Of a DNA stretch of 64,000 nucleotides, positions 9,675-19,682 are shown one piece after another. The notes below the pieces were generated by a model that was not told where the DNA came from, did no database searches, and worked only from the letters and a program-made list of their open reading frames with translations. The translations under genes were made by a program, and so were the position numbers. Where the stretch lies: assembly GCA_031446165.1 (NCBI GenBank), contig CP132905.1, positions 872,504 to 936,503 of the forward strand. Direction: 5' to 3'. Position 1 is the stretch's first letter. Every line of letters begins with the position of its first letter. Origin of the DNA: Arsenophonus sp031446165. Its GTDB lineage: Bacteria; Pseudomonadota; Gammaproteobacteria; Enterobacterales; Enterobacteriaceae.

Positions 9675-10401
9675 TTTTTATAACCTCAAATATCAATAAA
9701 GTTAACTAATTTAAAACACATACATAAAATTTAAAAAATTTTTTTATAAATTGAACAAAAAACGATAAAATTAATAAAAATAAGAAAAAATATTTCATAA
9801 AATACTTATTTACAAGCAACTACAGCAGTAACTATAATTAAATAATTTATTACTACTGAAATTCAATAATTTTAATTATTAAAAAATATTAAAATTAATA
9901 TTTTACTGTCAATAATATTATTTTAAACTCATATATAAATCTAATTATTTTAAAAAATTAAATTTATGCAAATTCAAAACATTTTAACAAAAATGATTTA
10001 ATTATTTTAATATAAAAAACACTATAATATTACTTTATTAACAATAATTTTAAAAAAGTATATTCATTGCAAAAAAATATAGCATTACAATCTAAAAAAA
10101 TTAATTTAAATATGATTATATTTTATATATAATTGTAAGAATATTCCAAAAGAAGTAATTGATTGATATTTTTTAATATTTTCGAAAACTTTACTTTTAA
10201 AAATTAAATAAAGCAAATCTATAAAAATTGATTGCAATAAAAATAAAATACAATAACTGCATATTATACTATTATAGTATTTTGCAATAAATATAATTTT
10301 TATTATGCAATTTTTTACAGACAACAAAATTTTTTTCATGAAAAATTTATATATCATATTATTTTAATATATATTTTTTATTATAAAAATATACATATTA
10401 C
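9675..10401. other. A/T-rich spacer between nhaA and dnaJ
   Basis: About 730 bp with no supported gene. In E. coli unrelated genes lie between dnaJ and nhaA. The short reading frames here are poor in typical protein composition and have no homologue I recognise. The last 100 bp before dnaJ hold a hairpin, listed separately. Confidence 0.4.
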
Positions 10402-10446
10402 AACTCCAGTTTTAGGCTATTTTCTACAAATACTAAAACTGAAGTC
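10402..10446 (-). terminator. Hairpin downstream of dnaJ, possible terminator
   Basis: Inverted repeat with arms at 10402-10415 and 10433-10446. The arms pair over 13 bp with one G-U-type position around a 17-nt loop, 61 bp beyond the dnaJ stop. The core is CTAAAACTG/CAGTTTTAG. On the minus strand it is not followed by a strong U tract, so it may be a 3'-end protecting structure rather than a true intrinsic terminator. Confidence 0.4.
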
Positions 10447-10506
10447 GTAATCTAATATTTATTGTATTGTTAATAGTAATCAAAATACATGCCACCAATA
10501 AATATA

Positions 10507-11640
10507 TTAATGAGTTAAATCATCAAAAAATTTTTTTACACTATCTAAAAAACTTTTAGTTCTCGGGCTATTTTTACTGCTATTATCTCTCTTTAAAAAT
10601 TCACCAAATTCTTCTAACAACAATTTTTGCCTTTCATTGAGCTTTACAGGGGTTTCTACAACAATACGACACATTAAATCTCCAGTAATACCACGAATAG
10701 GTTTAATCCCTTTTCCTTTCATACGAAAAATTTTTCCCGTTTGTGTTTCAGCTGGTATTTTTAAAGTAACTCGACCATCTAATGTAGGTACATCTATTTC
10801 GCCACCTAATGCTGCTATAACAAAATTAATGGGAACTTCACAATATAAATTGTTGCCGTCAGGTTTAAATATAGCATGTTTTGCTATATTAATCTGTACA
10901 TATAAATCTCCTGAGGAACCCCTGTTTTCACCAGCTTCTCCTTCACCATTTAAACGAATGCGATCACCAGTATTCATTCCTGCTGGTATTTTTACTGATA
11001 AAGTTTTATATTCTTTTCTTCTTCCATGTCCATTACATTTCACACAAAATTCTTTAATAATTTGACTTTTCCCATGACAACTAGGGCAAGTCTGCTGAAC
11101 AGCAAAAAATCCTTGTCTGATTTGAATTTGACCTGTACCATGACATGTCGGACACATTTCTGGTTTCGTTCCCGTTTTTGCACCACTCCCATTACACAGC
11201 TTACATTTTTCTAATGTTGGTATACGAATCTCTTTAGTTACACCACGAACTGCTTCTTCTAAAGTTAATGTCATGTCATATTGCAGATCAGAACCACGAG
11301 CTGCCCTTTGATGTTTTGCACCAAAAATATCACCAAATACATCACCAAAAATATCACTGAAATCAGCACTAGAAGTAAAACTTCCACTAAATCCACCGCT
11401 ACCCATATTTCCTTGTTCAAAAGCAGCATGTCCATATTGATCATATGCAGCACGTTTTTGTGAATCAGTTAAAATTTCATAAGCTTCTTTAATTTCTTTA
11501 AATTTACTTTCTGCTTGTTTATTACCTTGATTTCTATCTGGATGATATTTTATTGCTAAACGTTTATAGGCTTTTTTAATTTCTTTTTCATCAGCTGTTT
11601 TAGTGACACCTAAAACATCATAATAATTTTTTTTTGCCAT
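10507..11640 (-). CDS. dnaJ: Co-chaperone DnaJ (Hsp40)
   Basis: A protein of 377 residues (E. coli 376). In order it has a J domain with the HPD motif (KYHPDRNQG), a G/F-rich linker, four CxxC zinc motifs (CKLC, CPTC, CPSC, CVKC), and the substrate-binding beta domains. The C-terminus is KSFLDSVKKFFDDLTH. It delivers unfolded clients to DnaK and stimulates its ATPase. The frame is open 20 codons further upstream, but the ATG at 11640 gives MAKKNYYDVLGV with AAGGAT before it. The longer form would be encoded by the dnaK-dnaJ hairpin, so I reject it. The third zinc motif ends in Ser (CPSCHGKS) rather than the usual Gly. Confidence 0.97.
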   Translation of the reverse strand: MAKKNYYDVLGVTKTADEKEIKKAYKRLAIKYHPDRNQGNKQAESKFKEIKEAYEILTDSQKRAAYDQYGHAAFEQGNMGSGGFSGSFTSSADFSDIFGDVFGDIFGAKHQRAARGSDLQYDMTLTLEEAVRGVTKEIRIPTLEKCKLCNGSGAKTGTKPEMCPTCHGTGQIQIRQGFFAVQQTCPSCHGKSQIIKEFCVKCNGHGRRKEYKTLSVKIPAGMNTGDRIRLNGEGEAGENRGSSGDLYVQINIAKHAIFKPDGNNLYCEVPINFVIAALGGEIDVPTLDGRVTLKIPAETQTGKIFRMKGKGIKPIRGITGDLMCRIVVETPVKLNERQKLLLEEFGEFLKRDNSSKNSPRTKSFLDSVKKFFDDLTH

Positions 11641-11665
11641 ATGTATTTTATCCTTACACACACAA

Positions 11666-11694
11666 ACGGGCGTAAAGTTTCCTTCAACGCCCGT
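11666..11694 (-). promoter_or_regulatory. GC-rich stem-loop in the dnaK-dnaJ intergenic space
   Basis: Perfect 8-bp arms ACGGGCGT (11666-11673) and ACGCCCGT (11687-11694) enclose a 13-nt loop. Six of eight pairs are G-C, in a spacer that is otherwise mostly A/T. It lies between the dnaK stop and the dnaJ ribosome site. E. coli also has a stem-loop in this interval, as I recall. It could attenuate read-through or protect the upstream dnaK message, giving more DnaK than DnaJ. Confidence 0.6.
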
Positions 11695-11761
11695 ACTCAA
11701 TTTTTATAATAATAAAAAATAAAACTACTTTAATTGCTTTTCTTTACTACAATAAAAAACA

Positions 11762-13675
11762 CTATTTCTTATCTTTTTCGTGCACTTCTTCGAATTCAGC
11801 ATCAACAACGTTATCATCCTTTTTAGACTGAGTATTTACGTCTTCTGTATCTGCTTTTTTCTGATGTTTAGCTAAATCCAATAGTTTAGCTGAAACTTGA
11901 ATTAATGCTTGAATTTTTGATTCTATTACCGCTTTCTCTTCGCTTTTCATAGCTGCTTCAAGTTCAGAAATAGCCTTTTCGATTTCACTTTTATTATCAG
12001 AAGTTAATTTATCACCAGCTTCTTTAATTTGTTTACGTGTACCATGAACCAATTGATCAGATTGATTACGCAATTGAACTAACTCTTCAAATTTACGATC
12101 TGCTTCTGCGTTTGCTTCGGCGTCATGCACCATTCTTTGAATTTCATCTTCTTTTAAACCAGAAGATGCTTTAATCGTAATATTTTGTTCTCTACCGGTA
12201 TTCTTATCCTTTGCTGAAACATGTAAAATACCATCAGCATCAATATCAAAAGTCACTTCAATTTGAGGCATACCGCGTGGTGCTGGTTGAATACCATCTA
12301 AGTTAAATTGCCCCAAAGATTTATTATCATGTGAACGTTTACGTTCACCTTGTAATACATGAATTGTCACTGCTGACTGATTATCTTCTGCAGTTGAAAA
12401 AACTTGACTATGTTTAGTTGGAATAGTTGTATTTTTTGAAATTAATGTCGTCATTACACCACCCATAGTTTCAATTCCTAAAGATAGGGGCGTTACATCA
12501 AGTAATAATACATCTTTAACATCACCAGCTAATACACCACCTTGCACTGCAGCCCCTATAGCAACTGCTTCATCAGGATTAACATCTTTGCGAAGTTCTT
12601 TACCAAAAAAATCAACTACTGCTTTTTGTACCATAGGCATACGAGTTTGCCCACCAACAAGAATTACATCATTGATATCATTAACAGTTAAACTTGCATC
12701 TTGTAATGCAACCTTTACTGGTTCCATTGAACGTTTTACCAAATCTTCCACTAATGATTCAAGTTTTGCTCGCATTACCTTAATATTCATATGTTTAGGT
12801 CCACTTGCATCTGCAGTAATATAAGGCAGATTAACATCTGTCTGTTGAGCAGAAGAAAGTTCAATTTTAGCATTTTCTGCTGCTTCTTTCAAACGCTGCA
12901 TGGCTAAAGGATCATTACGCAAATCAAAACCTTGCTCTTTCTGAAATGCATTTACTAAATAATTAATTAAACGATTATCAAAATCTTCACCACCTAAATG
13001 AGTATCTCCATTAGTTGCTAAAACTTCATAAGTTTTTTCACCATCAACATCATCAATTTCAATAATTGATATATCAAAAGTTCCACCACCTAAATCGTAA
13101 ACTGCAATAGTACGGTTTCCAACTTCACGATCTAAACCATAAGCTAAAGCTGCTGCTGTTGGTTCATTAATAATACGTTTTACATCTAAACCAGCAATAC
13201 GACCAGCATCTTTAGTAGCCTGACGTTGAGCATCATTGAAATAAGCAGGCACAGTAATGACAGCTTCAGTAACTGATTCACCAATATAATCTTCTGCTGT
13301 TTTTTTCATTTTTTTTAAAACCTCAGCAGAAACTTGTGGTGGAGCCATTTTCTGTCCTTTGACATCTAACCAAGCATCACCATTTTTTGAAGCAACTATT
13401 TTATAAGGCATGATAGAAACATCACGTTGCACCTCTTCATCTTTGAAGCGACGACCAATTAAACGTTTAATTGCAAAAAGTGTGTTTTCTGGATTAGTTA
13501 CAGCCTGACGCTTTGCCGGTTGACCTACAAGAATTTCACCATTTTGGGTGTATGCAATAATAGAAGGTGTAGTACGGTCACCTTCACTATTTTCTAATAC
13601 ACGCGCATTATTACCATCCATAACAGCTACACAAGAGTTAGTTGTACCTAGGTCAATCCCAATTATTTTACCCAT
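11762..13675 (-). CDS. dnaK: Molecular chaperone DnaK (Hsp70)
   Basis: A protein of 637 residues (E. coli 638). The actin-like ATPase domain starts with GIDLGTTNSCVAV and carries VYDLGGGTFDISI and ILVGGQTRMP. The DVTPLSLGIET segment leads into the substrate-binding domain, and the lid ends in the acidic EEVHEKDKK tail that binds co-chaperones. The ATG at 13675 is preceded by a strong GGAGG. It heads a dnaK-dnaJ operon with a heat-shock promoter upstream. grpE, the exchange factor, is not in the window. It is one of the most conserved proteins here. Confidence 0.98.
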   Translation of the reverse strand: MGKIIGIDLGTTNSCVAVMDGNNARVLENSEGDRTTPSIIAYTQNGEILVGQPAKRQAVTNPENTLFAIKRLIGRRFKDEEVQRDVSIMPYKIVASKNGDAWLDVKGQKMAPPQVSAEVLKKMKKTAEDYIGESVTEAVITVPAYFNDAQRQATKDAGRIAGLDVKRIINEPTAAALAYGLDREVGNRTIAVYDLGGGTFDISIIEIDDVDGEKTYEVLATNGDTHLGGEDFDNRLINYLVNAFQKEQGFDLRNDPLAMQRLKEAAENAKIELSSAQQTDVNLPYITADASGPKHMNIKVMRAKLESLVEDLVKRSMEPVKVALQDASLTVNDINDVILVGGQTRMPMVQKAVVDFFGKELRKDVNPDEAVAIGAAVQGGVLAGDVKDVLLLDVTPLSLGIETMGGVMTTLISKNTTIPTKHSQVFSTAEDNQSAVTIHVLQGERKRSHDNKSLGQFNLDGIQPAPRGMPQIEVTFDIDADGILHVSAKDKNTGREQNITIKASSGLKEDEIQRMVHDAEANAEADRKFEELVQLRNQSDQLVHGTRKQIKEAGDKLTSDNKSEIEKAISELEAAMKSEEKAVIESKIQALIQVSAKLLDLAKHQKKADTEDVNTQSKKDDNVVDAEFEEVHEKDKK

Positions 13676-13721
13676 CTAAAGCCTCCAAGGGAATTTTTAA
13701 CTACTTTAGTTACCAAAAACT

Positions 13722-13750
13722 ATATGAGGCTTAAAAAACTTTTTTTCAAG
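13722..13750 (-). promoter_or_regulatory. Candidate second sigma-32 promoter of dnaK
   Basis: Read on the minus strand, CTTGAA (13750-13745) and CCTCATAT (13729-13722) are separated by 15 bp. They resemble the heat-shock consensus CTTGAAA ... CCCCATNT, 47-75 bp before the dnaK start. E. coli dnaK also has a second heat-shock promoter close to the gene. The -10 box is weaker than at the upstream site. Confidence 0.4.
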
Positions 13751-13842
13751 GATTTTTTTCCCCGACCTCAAAAAATCTACCTACGAATACTTTACGATAA
13801 GTTGATAGATTGACCAATTAGTAACTGTTTATATATAAATAT

Positions 13843-13877
13843 AAGTGGGGGCATAAAAATATTCATCAAGGGGGGAG
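13843..13877 (-). promoter_or_regulatory. Sigma-32 heat-shock promoter of dnaK, like E. coli P1
   Basis: Read on the minus strand, CTCCCCCCTTGATGA is followed by GCCCCCACTTA. The distance between CTTGAT and CCCCAC is 14 bp, the same as in E. coli dnaK P1 (CTCCCCCTTGATGA ... CCCCATTTA, from memory). Runs of C this long are very unusual in this region, which argues for selection. It lies about 170-200 bp before the start codon. It implies a functional RpoH elsewhere in the genome. Confidence 0.75.
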
Positions 13878-14175
13878 TAAAAAATATTTTTCCTATATAC
13901 TTTTTTATCTATTCAAAACATATATAACATATTTATATTTTTTCAAAAAAGTGATATAAAAAAATATTTTATGAATTAAAAATTTTTTAAATTATAATTC
14001 ATTCAATAGCAATTAATTTAGATTCATTCTTTACGTGCTTATCCTATTATGACTACCAATAAATATCACAAGCATGAAATAAAATGACAATTTCATTAAT
14101 TAATGATTTTTACTAAAAAATATGCAATATATGAATTTATTTTCAAAAATTATTAAATTTATGAACAAATATATC
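13878..14175. other. A/T-rich spacer between dnaK promoter and transaldolase gene
   Basis: About 300 bp with no recognised gene. In E. coli this interval holds several genes (yaaH and mog among them), none of which I can see here. Confidence 0.4.
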
Positions 14176-15132
14176 TCATATTTCTTTAGCTAAGATATTT
14201 TCTAATTTTTCTTGATCAACAGAAAATTTGCGAATTCCATCCGCCAATTTCTCTGATGCCATTGCATCAAAATGATGTTCCCAATAAAATTCTGCTTCTG
14301 TTATAGATTTAGGTGCTTTAGAAATTGGACCATGGAATTTTAACAATTGAGGAATTACTACACCTTCTATTTTAGAAAGTTCCTGAAGTAATTTTGGCGA
14401 AATAGTTAAACAATCGCAACCTGCTAATTGCAAAATTTCATTACTGTTACGAAAACTAGCTCCCATAATTATAGTTTTATATCCATGTTGTTTATAATAA
14501 GAATAAACTTTTTTTACAAAAATAACTCCAGGATCTTCTTTTAATTCACTACCTTTATGAAAAACATGCTGCTTATACCAATCAAGAATACGACCTACAA
14601 AAGGCGAAATCAAATAAACACCAGCTTCAGCAGCAGCACGTGCTTGAGCCAAAGAAAATAACAAAGTTATATTACAACGAATATTTTCTTTTTCTAATTT
14701 CTCTGCAGCACGAATTCCTTGCCAAGTTGCAGCTAATTTTATTAAAATACGATCATTATTAATACCTGAATTATTGAAAAATTCAATGATACGACGAGCT
14801 TTATTAATACAAGCATCTTCATCATAAGAAAGACGAGCATCAATTTCTATTGATATTCTTCCTGGAATATACTTCAAAATTTCTAAGCCAATATTTACTA
14901 CTAATTTATCACATGCATTAATTATTTTTTGCTTATGTGCAATACTACTTTTATTTGCCCATTTAATTGTTCTATTGATTAGTTTCTTATATTCTGGAAT
15001 TTTTATTACATTTAAAATTAAAGAAGGATTAGTGGTTGCATCTTCTGGTTTATAAGTTTTTATATCCATAATATTACCAGTATCGGCTACAATTCGTGTG
15101 ATTGCACGTAAAGATGTTAATTTATCAATCAT
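14176..15132 (-). CDS. talB: Transaldolase
   Basis: A protein of 318 residues (E. coli TalB 317). It moves a dihydroxyacetone unit between sugar phosphates in the non-oxidative pentose phosphate pathway. The Schiff-base lysine is K132 in RILIKLAATWQG, the E. coli position. The signature DATTNPSLILN is near residue 31, and SPFVGRILDWY follows. Position beside dnaK, as in E. coli, favours talB over its paralogue talA. The ATG at 15132 has AGGAT upstream. Cytoplasmic; it links to TpiA through triose phosphates. Confidence 0.95.
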   Translation of the reverse strand: MIDKLTSLRAITRIVADTGNIMDIKTYKPEDATTNPSLILNVIKIPEYKKLINRTIKWANKSSIAHKQKIINACDKLVVNIGLEILKYIPGRISIEIDARLSYDEDACINKARRIIEFFNNSGINNDRILIKLAATWQGIRAAEKLEKENIRCNITLLFSLAQARAAAEAGVYLISPFVGRILDWYKQHVFHKGSELKEDPGVIFVKKVYSYYKQHGYKTIIMGASFRNSNEILQLAGCDCLTISPKLLQELSKIEGVVIPQLLKFHGPISKAPKSITEAEFYWEHHFDAMASEKLADGIRKFSVDQEKLENILAKEI

Positions 15133-16153
15133 TTTTAAATCCTATCCTTATAATAATATAAAATTTAATATAAAAATATTTCATAAAATGTACGCATGCA
15201 ACTTACTATTAAATAAATTCATTTTGACTATTAAATAAACACATTTTGAAAATATAAAAACATAGCTGTACGACAAAAAATTCTACAAATGTTGATTTTT
15301 TGTTTTTTAATTCTTATTACAATGTGCTTCATTAATAAAAATGTGCTTACTTAATAGTACATAATCTTAATAAAATGAAAAAATTATAAAATATATTTAA
15401 AAATATCTTTACAAAAAAATTACTAAATAAAATAATATTTTTATATTTCATTTAAATTTTACCACATATGTAACTCATTTTTTAATTATATTTTTTAATC
15501 TAATAAACCAAAAAATAAAAATAAAGTTTTTTCAAAAAATAATCTATATAATCTTAATTTAATTAATACAAAAAATTAATACATTTAGGGTATTATTTTT
15601 TAATCTTAAAACTAAAAATATTAATGAAAATGCTCTTTATAAATTAATTCGAACTTTTTTACCAAATTTATTTTTATAAAAAAACTTAATATTTATTTAT
15701 TTTTTCAATCTTTTTTGAAAAACAATAAAATAAAAATATTAGATTCTAAATCTACATATCAATTGATAAAATGAAATAATTTTTATAAATTATATAAAAT
15801 ATGTAATCTTTATGCTTAAAAAAGTATCTAAAAATATTCCAAAAAAATTAAACATATTATATAATATTATTTTATTACGATGATCACTAAATATACCTAT
15901 TATGACACAAAAATGATTATAAATAAAAATTTAACTATATACTGATAATTTTATATTTACTATAAAAATCGATAAATTTTAGATATCACATTTTTTAATT
16001 TTTAAAAATTGCATATTGCATAAGAAATAGTTTAATACATTGATTTCATAAAAACTAAAATCATTGAAAGATCTTATAAAAAGTAAATCCACTAGATAAA
16101 TACCTGTTTTATAAAGCAGCATAATATTATTAAATTTACATTTTTTGAAAAAA
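15133..16153. other. 1.0 kb A/T-rich spacer where the thr operon lies in E. coli
   Basis: No gene supported. In E. coli, gpmB and talB flank the end and start of the map, separated mainly by thrLABC and yaa genes. I recognise no threonine-operon remnant in either strand. Confidence 0.45.
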
Positions 16154-16777
16154 CTATTGTTTTAAATGAGAAATATCTCCTGCTGTTTCTAAAATCCATG
16201 CATATTGCAACCAGGGTCTTTTTTGATAATCTACTTTTGATAGAGAACAATTACGTAATCGTAAACGCCTTTGAGCATTAATAGGGACGCCAAGTATGTG
16301 ATTTAATAATGCACCCAATCCTATCCCATGACTTACCAATAAAGGTTTACTATTCATTGGTAATAAACGACATTCTTCTAAAGTAGAAAACATCCTTTTT
16401 GTTATTTCTTCCATAGACTCACCTTTTGGGATACGTGCCCCCGGTAACCCCATAACTAAATTATAACACCAACTTTCTTCTTCATCATTCAAGGAATTCA
16501 TTGGCCTGCCTTCTAGCACACCCATGTTTAATTCTCTTAATCGTGGTTCAAAAATAATATCACAATTACAAAATTTAGCAATAATTTCTGCTGTTTTTTT
16601 AGTACGTTCTAAGTCACTAGATAAAATATGCGTTATCCCAATTGATTGAATTCTTTTAGCAACTAATTTAGCTTGTTGTATACCAACTTCAGTAAGGGGG
16701 CTATCAGATTGCCCTTGAATACATTTAGCAACATTCCATTCAGTTTCTCCATGACGAACAAGATAAACCTTTAACAT
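16154..16777 (-). CDS. gpmB: Histidine phosphatase family protein GpmB (YtjC)
   Basis: A protein of 207 residues (E. coli 215). The RHGE motif with the phospho-accepting histidine is at H9 (VYLVRHGETEWN). The second catalytic histidine is in LLVSHGIGLG, and the C-terminus ETAGDISHL is conserved. It was named for similarity to phosphoglycerate mutase, but the family mostly contains phosphatases, so a role in glycolysis should not be assumed. The frame runs 7 codons further upstream. The ATG at 16777 is chosen because it matches the E. coli start and has GGA in front. Confidence 0.92.
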   Translation of the reverse strand: MLKVYLVRHGETEWNVAKCIQGQSDSPLTEVGIQQAKLVAKRIQSIGITHILSSDLERTKKTAEIIAKFCNCDIIFEPRLRELNMGVLEGRPMNSLNDEEESWCYNLVMGLPGARIPKGESMEEITKRMFSTLEECRLLPMNSKPLLVSHGIGLGALLNHILGVPINAQRRLRLRNCSLSKVDYQKRPWLQYAWILETAGDISHLKQ

Positions 16778-18470
16778 AATTATTTTCCATGCAAACAATA
16801 AATAAAAAATTTTTATTGATAAACTAAAATGAGAATTTTAATAATAATTAATATTATAGCAATTAATATTTTTTTGATATTATAATTTTGTGATATTGTG
16901 AAATTTCAAAATTAAAATTGATAATTTATATGATACTCACACATGATATATTGCAATTTTACAATCTGTCTTCAGATATTATCAATATTTTAAAAAATCT
17001 ATTTAATGAAAAATTTTAATATTTATTTTTTATGTATTTATCTTTTGATATTAAATGTAAAAACATATTAAAGAAATCCAATAAAAATAATTTACTTTAA
17101 TATCTGAGTTAAATAAAAAATGAAATTTTATAGATACTCAACTCAATTTTAAAAAACACATTAAAAATAATAAACAATAATCTTAAAAAAATAAATATTG
17201 TTAAAATATATAATTAATTGCACCTAAAACAACATTTATATTTTATCATAAATATCAAATATAGTTATATAAATACAGTTATATAAAAGTAACGAGTTTT
17301 CCAATCACTTTATTGACAATTATATGAACATAAAATTGTATGAATACACTTACTAAAAAATATATAATTTTTAGCAAAAATGTAAAATGATAATTAGTTA
17401 TACAAGAAAAATTACATTTTAGCACAAATTTTATTAAGTAATTTCAAATTTTTTATTATGCATCATGACAATTATTTTTTATATTTTTTTATTTTTTATT
17501 GCTGTATTTGAAATTTTAAAAAACCAATTTTTAAAAAAAATACTTTAAACTTCAATATTTAATGAATCTTATTTTTTAATAAAAATTAAATATGCTATTT
17601 TTATTAAAATTTATTAATCAACAAATATTTAATATAAAAATATAAAATTTATGCTTATAAAAATTCTAATTAATTCTTTTCATGTATACTTTACTCATCA
17701 ATAACATAATATTCAAAAAAAATAAAAATATTATTAATACAATAAGATACTATAAAAATATCTATCATAATTTTTTAAAAAACTGAAATATTATTATTTT
17801 TAAACATCAAATATAACTTTATTTTCTACTTAAAATGCTAAATTCATATTATGAATTAATAAGATTACATTTTCATGTAACTTATTTTTTTAAAAAACTA
17901 TAGATATATTAAAATTAACTCAAATTATCAATTTTAAAAATTGATTACCATCAATTACAAAAAACATCAGTTTAATAAAAAACATAAATTATATTTTATA
18001 TTAAGTTAACATTTTTTATAAAAAAAGTGATATTAATATTTTTTACAAGTATATTATTTTCAATATGATACTTAATTAAAGTACATTTTATTCAATAAAA
18101 AGTATAATTATATAAAAATTATAGATTAATAGATCTCATGAACTAGTTTTGATGAATTTTGTATAATTTTTTAATATTTTTGTTAAAATCTTAAGATAAA
18201 TAATTACTATAAAAAACTCTTATTAAAATTTTAAATTTTTGAAAATAAAAATCGAATCAAAAAAAACTAATAAAAATTTTTGATAACAAAAATAAATCAT
18301 CACATCTAAATATTATTAACAATGTAATTAATTTTCATAAAACAAAGTATTATTGTTTTTTCTAGTGTGATTCTTCATAATTATTATTACATAAAACTTT
18401 ACACTTAAGAATTAATAAAAATCAAATTTTAAACGATTTATTCTAAGAATCTATTCGAAAAGGAAATTAG
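16778..18470. other. 1.7 kb A/T-rich spacer between two syntenic blocks
   Basis: This divergent interval separates the block like E. coli minute 0 from the block like minutes 9-11. No reading frame, tRNA or repeat stands out. A TTGACA at 17313 with TTGTAT 17 bp later looks like a promoter but has no gene after it. It is probably where intervening genes were lost or a rearrangement joined the blocks. Confidence 0.45.
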
Positions 18471-19682
18471 ATGGATTATTCAGGCACAGGTCTCATTAAA
18501 ACAATTGTTACTGGTTTTACTCTTGCTTATTTCTTTGGTATGATTACACAAAAATTAAAAATATCACCTTTAGTCGGTTATTTATTTGCTGGTGTTCTTA
18601 TAGGTCCTTTCACACCAGGGTTTGTTGCAAATACTAATTTAGCAAATCAATTAGCTGAAATCGGTATTATATTACTTATGTTTAGTATTGGTTTGCATTT
18701 CTCATTCAAAGATCTACTATCAGTAAAATCAATTGCAATACCTGGTGCGGTTATCCAAATATTTACTGCAACTTTATTAGGAATGGGTTTAGCAATATTT
18801 TTTGGTTGGGGGATATTTAAAGGCATTATTTTTGGTCTTTGTCTTTCAACAGCTAGTACTGTAGTTTTATTACGCTCATTAGAAGAAAGAGCACTCATTA
18901 ATACAGAAACAGGAAAAATTACAATTGGTTGGTTGATAGTCGAAGATCTAGTTATGATATTAATACTTATATTACTACCTGGAATTGCCAGTATTCTAGA
19001 TAATAATCTAAGTTTTCAAAAATTAATAATCCAATTAATTCTTGCTATCTGTAAAATAGTTATTTTTATTATCATGACACTTTTAATGGGTCAAAAACTA
19101 ATTCCATGGATATTAAGGCATACTGCAGAGACTAATTCTCGCGAATTATTTACATTAGCTGTATTAGTTTTAGCATTAGGAATTGCTTATATATCTGTAA
19201 CACTATTTAATTCATCATTTGCACTGGGAGCATTTTTTTCTGGAATGATGTTAAAAGAATCTCAACTTAGTCACCGTGCTGCACAAGATACAATGCCTTT
19301 ACGTGATGCATTCATGGTCTTATTTTTTGTTTCAGTAGGAATGTTATTAGATCCTATAATTTTTTTAGAAAATCCATTAGCTATTTTGCTTACATTACTG
19401 ATTATTACTATTGGCAAATCACTTTCCACATTAATATTAATGAAAGTTTTTACTAAAAATAGCGCTTTTTCATTAACAATTGCTATTAGTTTAGCACAAA
19501 TAGGTGAGTTTTCTTTTATTTTATCAGCAATGGGAACAACACTGCATGTGTTCGATCACCAAACATCGAATTTAGTTTTATCTGGTTCTATTATTTCTAT
19601 TATGATTAATCCATTATTATTTAATTTAATGGACTATTACTTCAAAAAACAAAATCTAAAACAATATGAAACCAAAAAATAA
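18471..19682 (+). CDS. ybaL: YbaL-type cation:proton antiporter, C-terminally shortened
   Basis: A protein of 403 residues against 558 in E. coli YbaL (CPA2/KefB family). The antiporter domain is complete, with about 12 membrane segments and the conserved blocks KISPLVGYLFAGVLIGPFTP, GLCLSTASTVVLLRSLEER, GWLIVEDLVM, ELFTLAVLVLALG and RDAFMVLFFVSVGML. The protein stops after NPLLFNLMDYYFKKQ, just before the cytoplasmic TrkA-N (RCK) nucleotide-binding domain would begin. It therefore lacks the regulatory domain. The ATG follows a good AGGAAA site. It lies beside hemH, as in E. coli once gsk and aes are removed. Confidence 0.9.
   Translation: MDYSGTGLIKTIVTGFTLAYFFGMITQKLKISPLVGYLFAGVLIGPFTPGFVANTNLANQLAEIGIILLMFSIGLHFSFKDLLSVKSIAIPGAVIQIFTATLLGMGLAIFFGWGIFKGIIFGLCLSTASTVVLLRSLEERALINTETGKITIGWLIVEDLVMILILILLPGIASILDNNLSFQKLIIQLILAICKIVIFIIMTLLMGQKLIPWILRHTAETNSRELFTLAVLVLALGIAYISVTLFNSSFALGAFFSGMMLKESQLSHRAAQDTMPLRDAFMVLFFVSVGMLLDPIIFLENPLAILLTLLIITIGKSLSTLILMKVFTKNSAFSLTIAISLAQIGEFSFILSAMGTTLHVFDHQTSNLVLSGSIISIMINPLLFNLMDYYFKKQNLKQYETKK

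Noticed and set aside
10106..10357. 83-codon reading frame between nhaA and dnaJ
   Set aside because: Low-complexity Ile/Lys/Phe composition, no ribosome site, no homologue recognised.
11641..11700. Longer DnaJ starting at 11700
   Set aside because: The extra 20 residues are encoded by the intergenic hairpin and absent from DnaJ proteins; the ATG at 11640 has its own ribosome site.
15640..15665. TTCGAAC resembling a tRNA T-loop
   Set aside because: No flanking T-stem, acceptor stem or anticodon arm can be formed on either strand.
17313..17341. TTGACA with TTGTAT 17 bp later in a long spacer
   Set aside because: No gene or RNA follows within reach, and such motifs are expected by chance in DNA of this composition.
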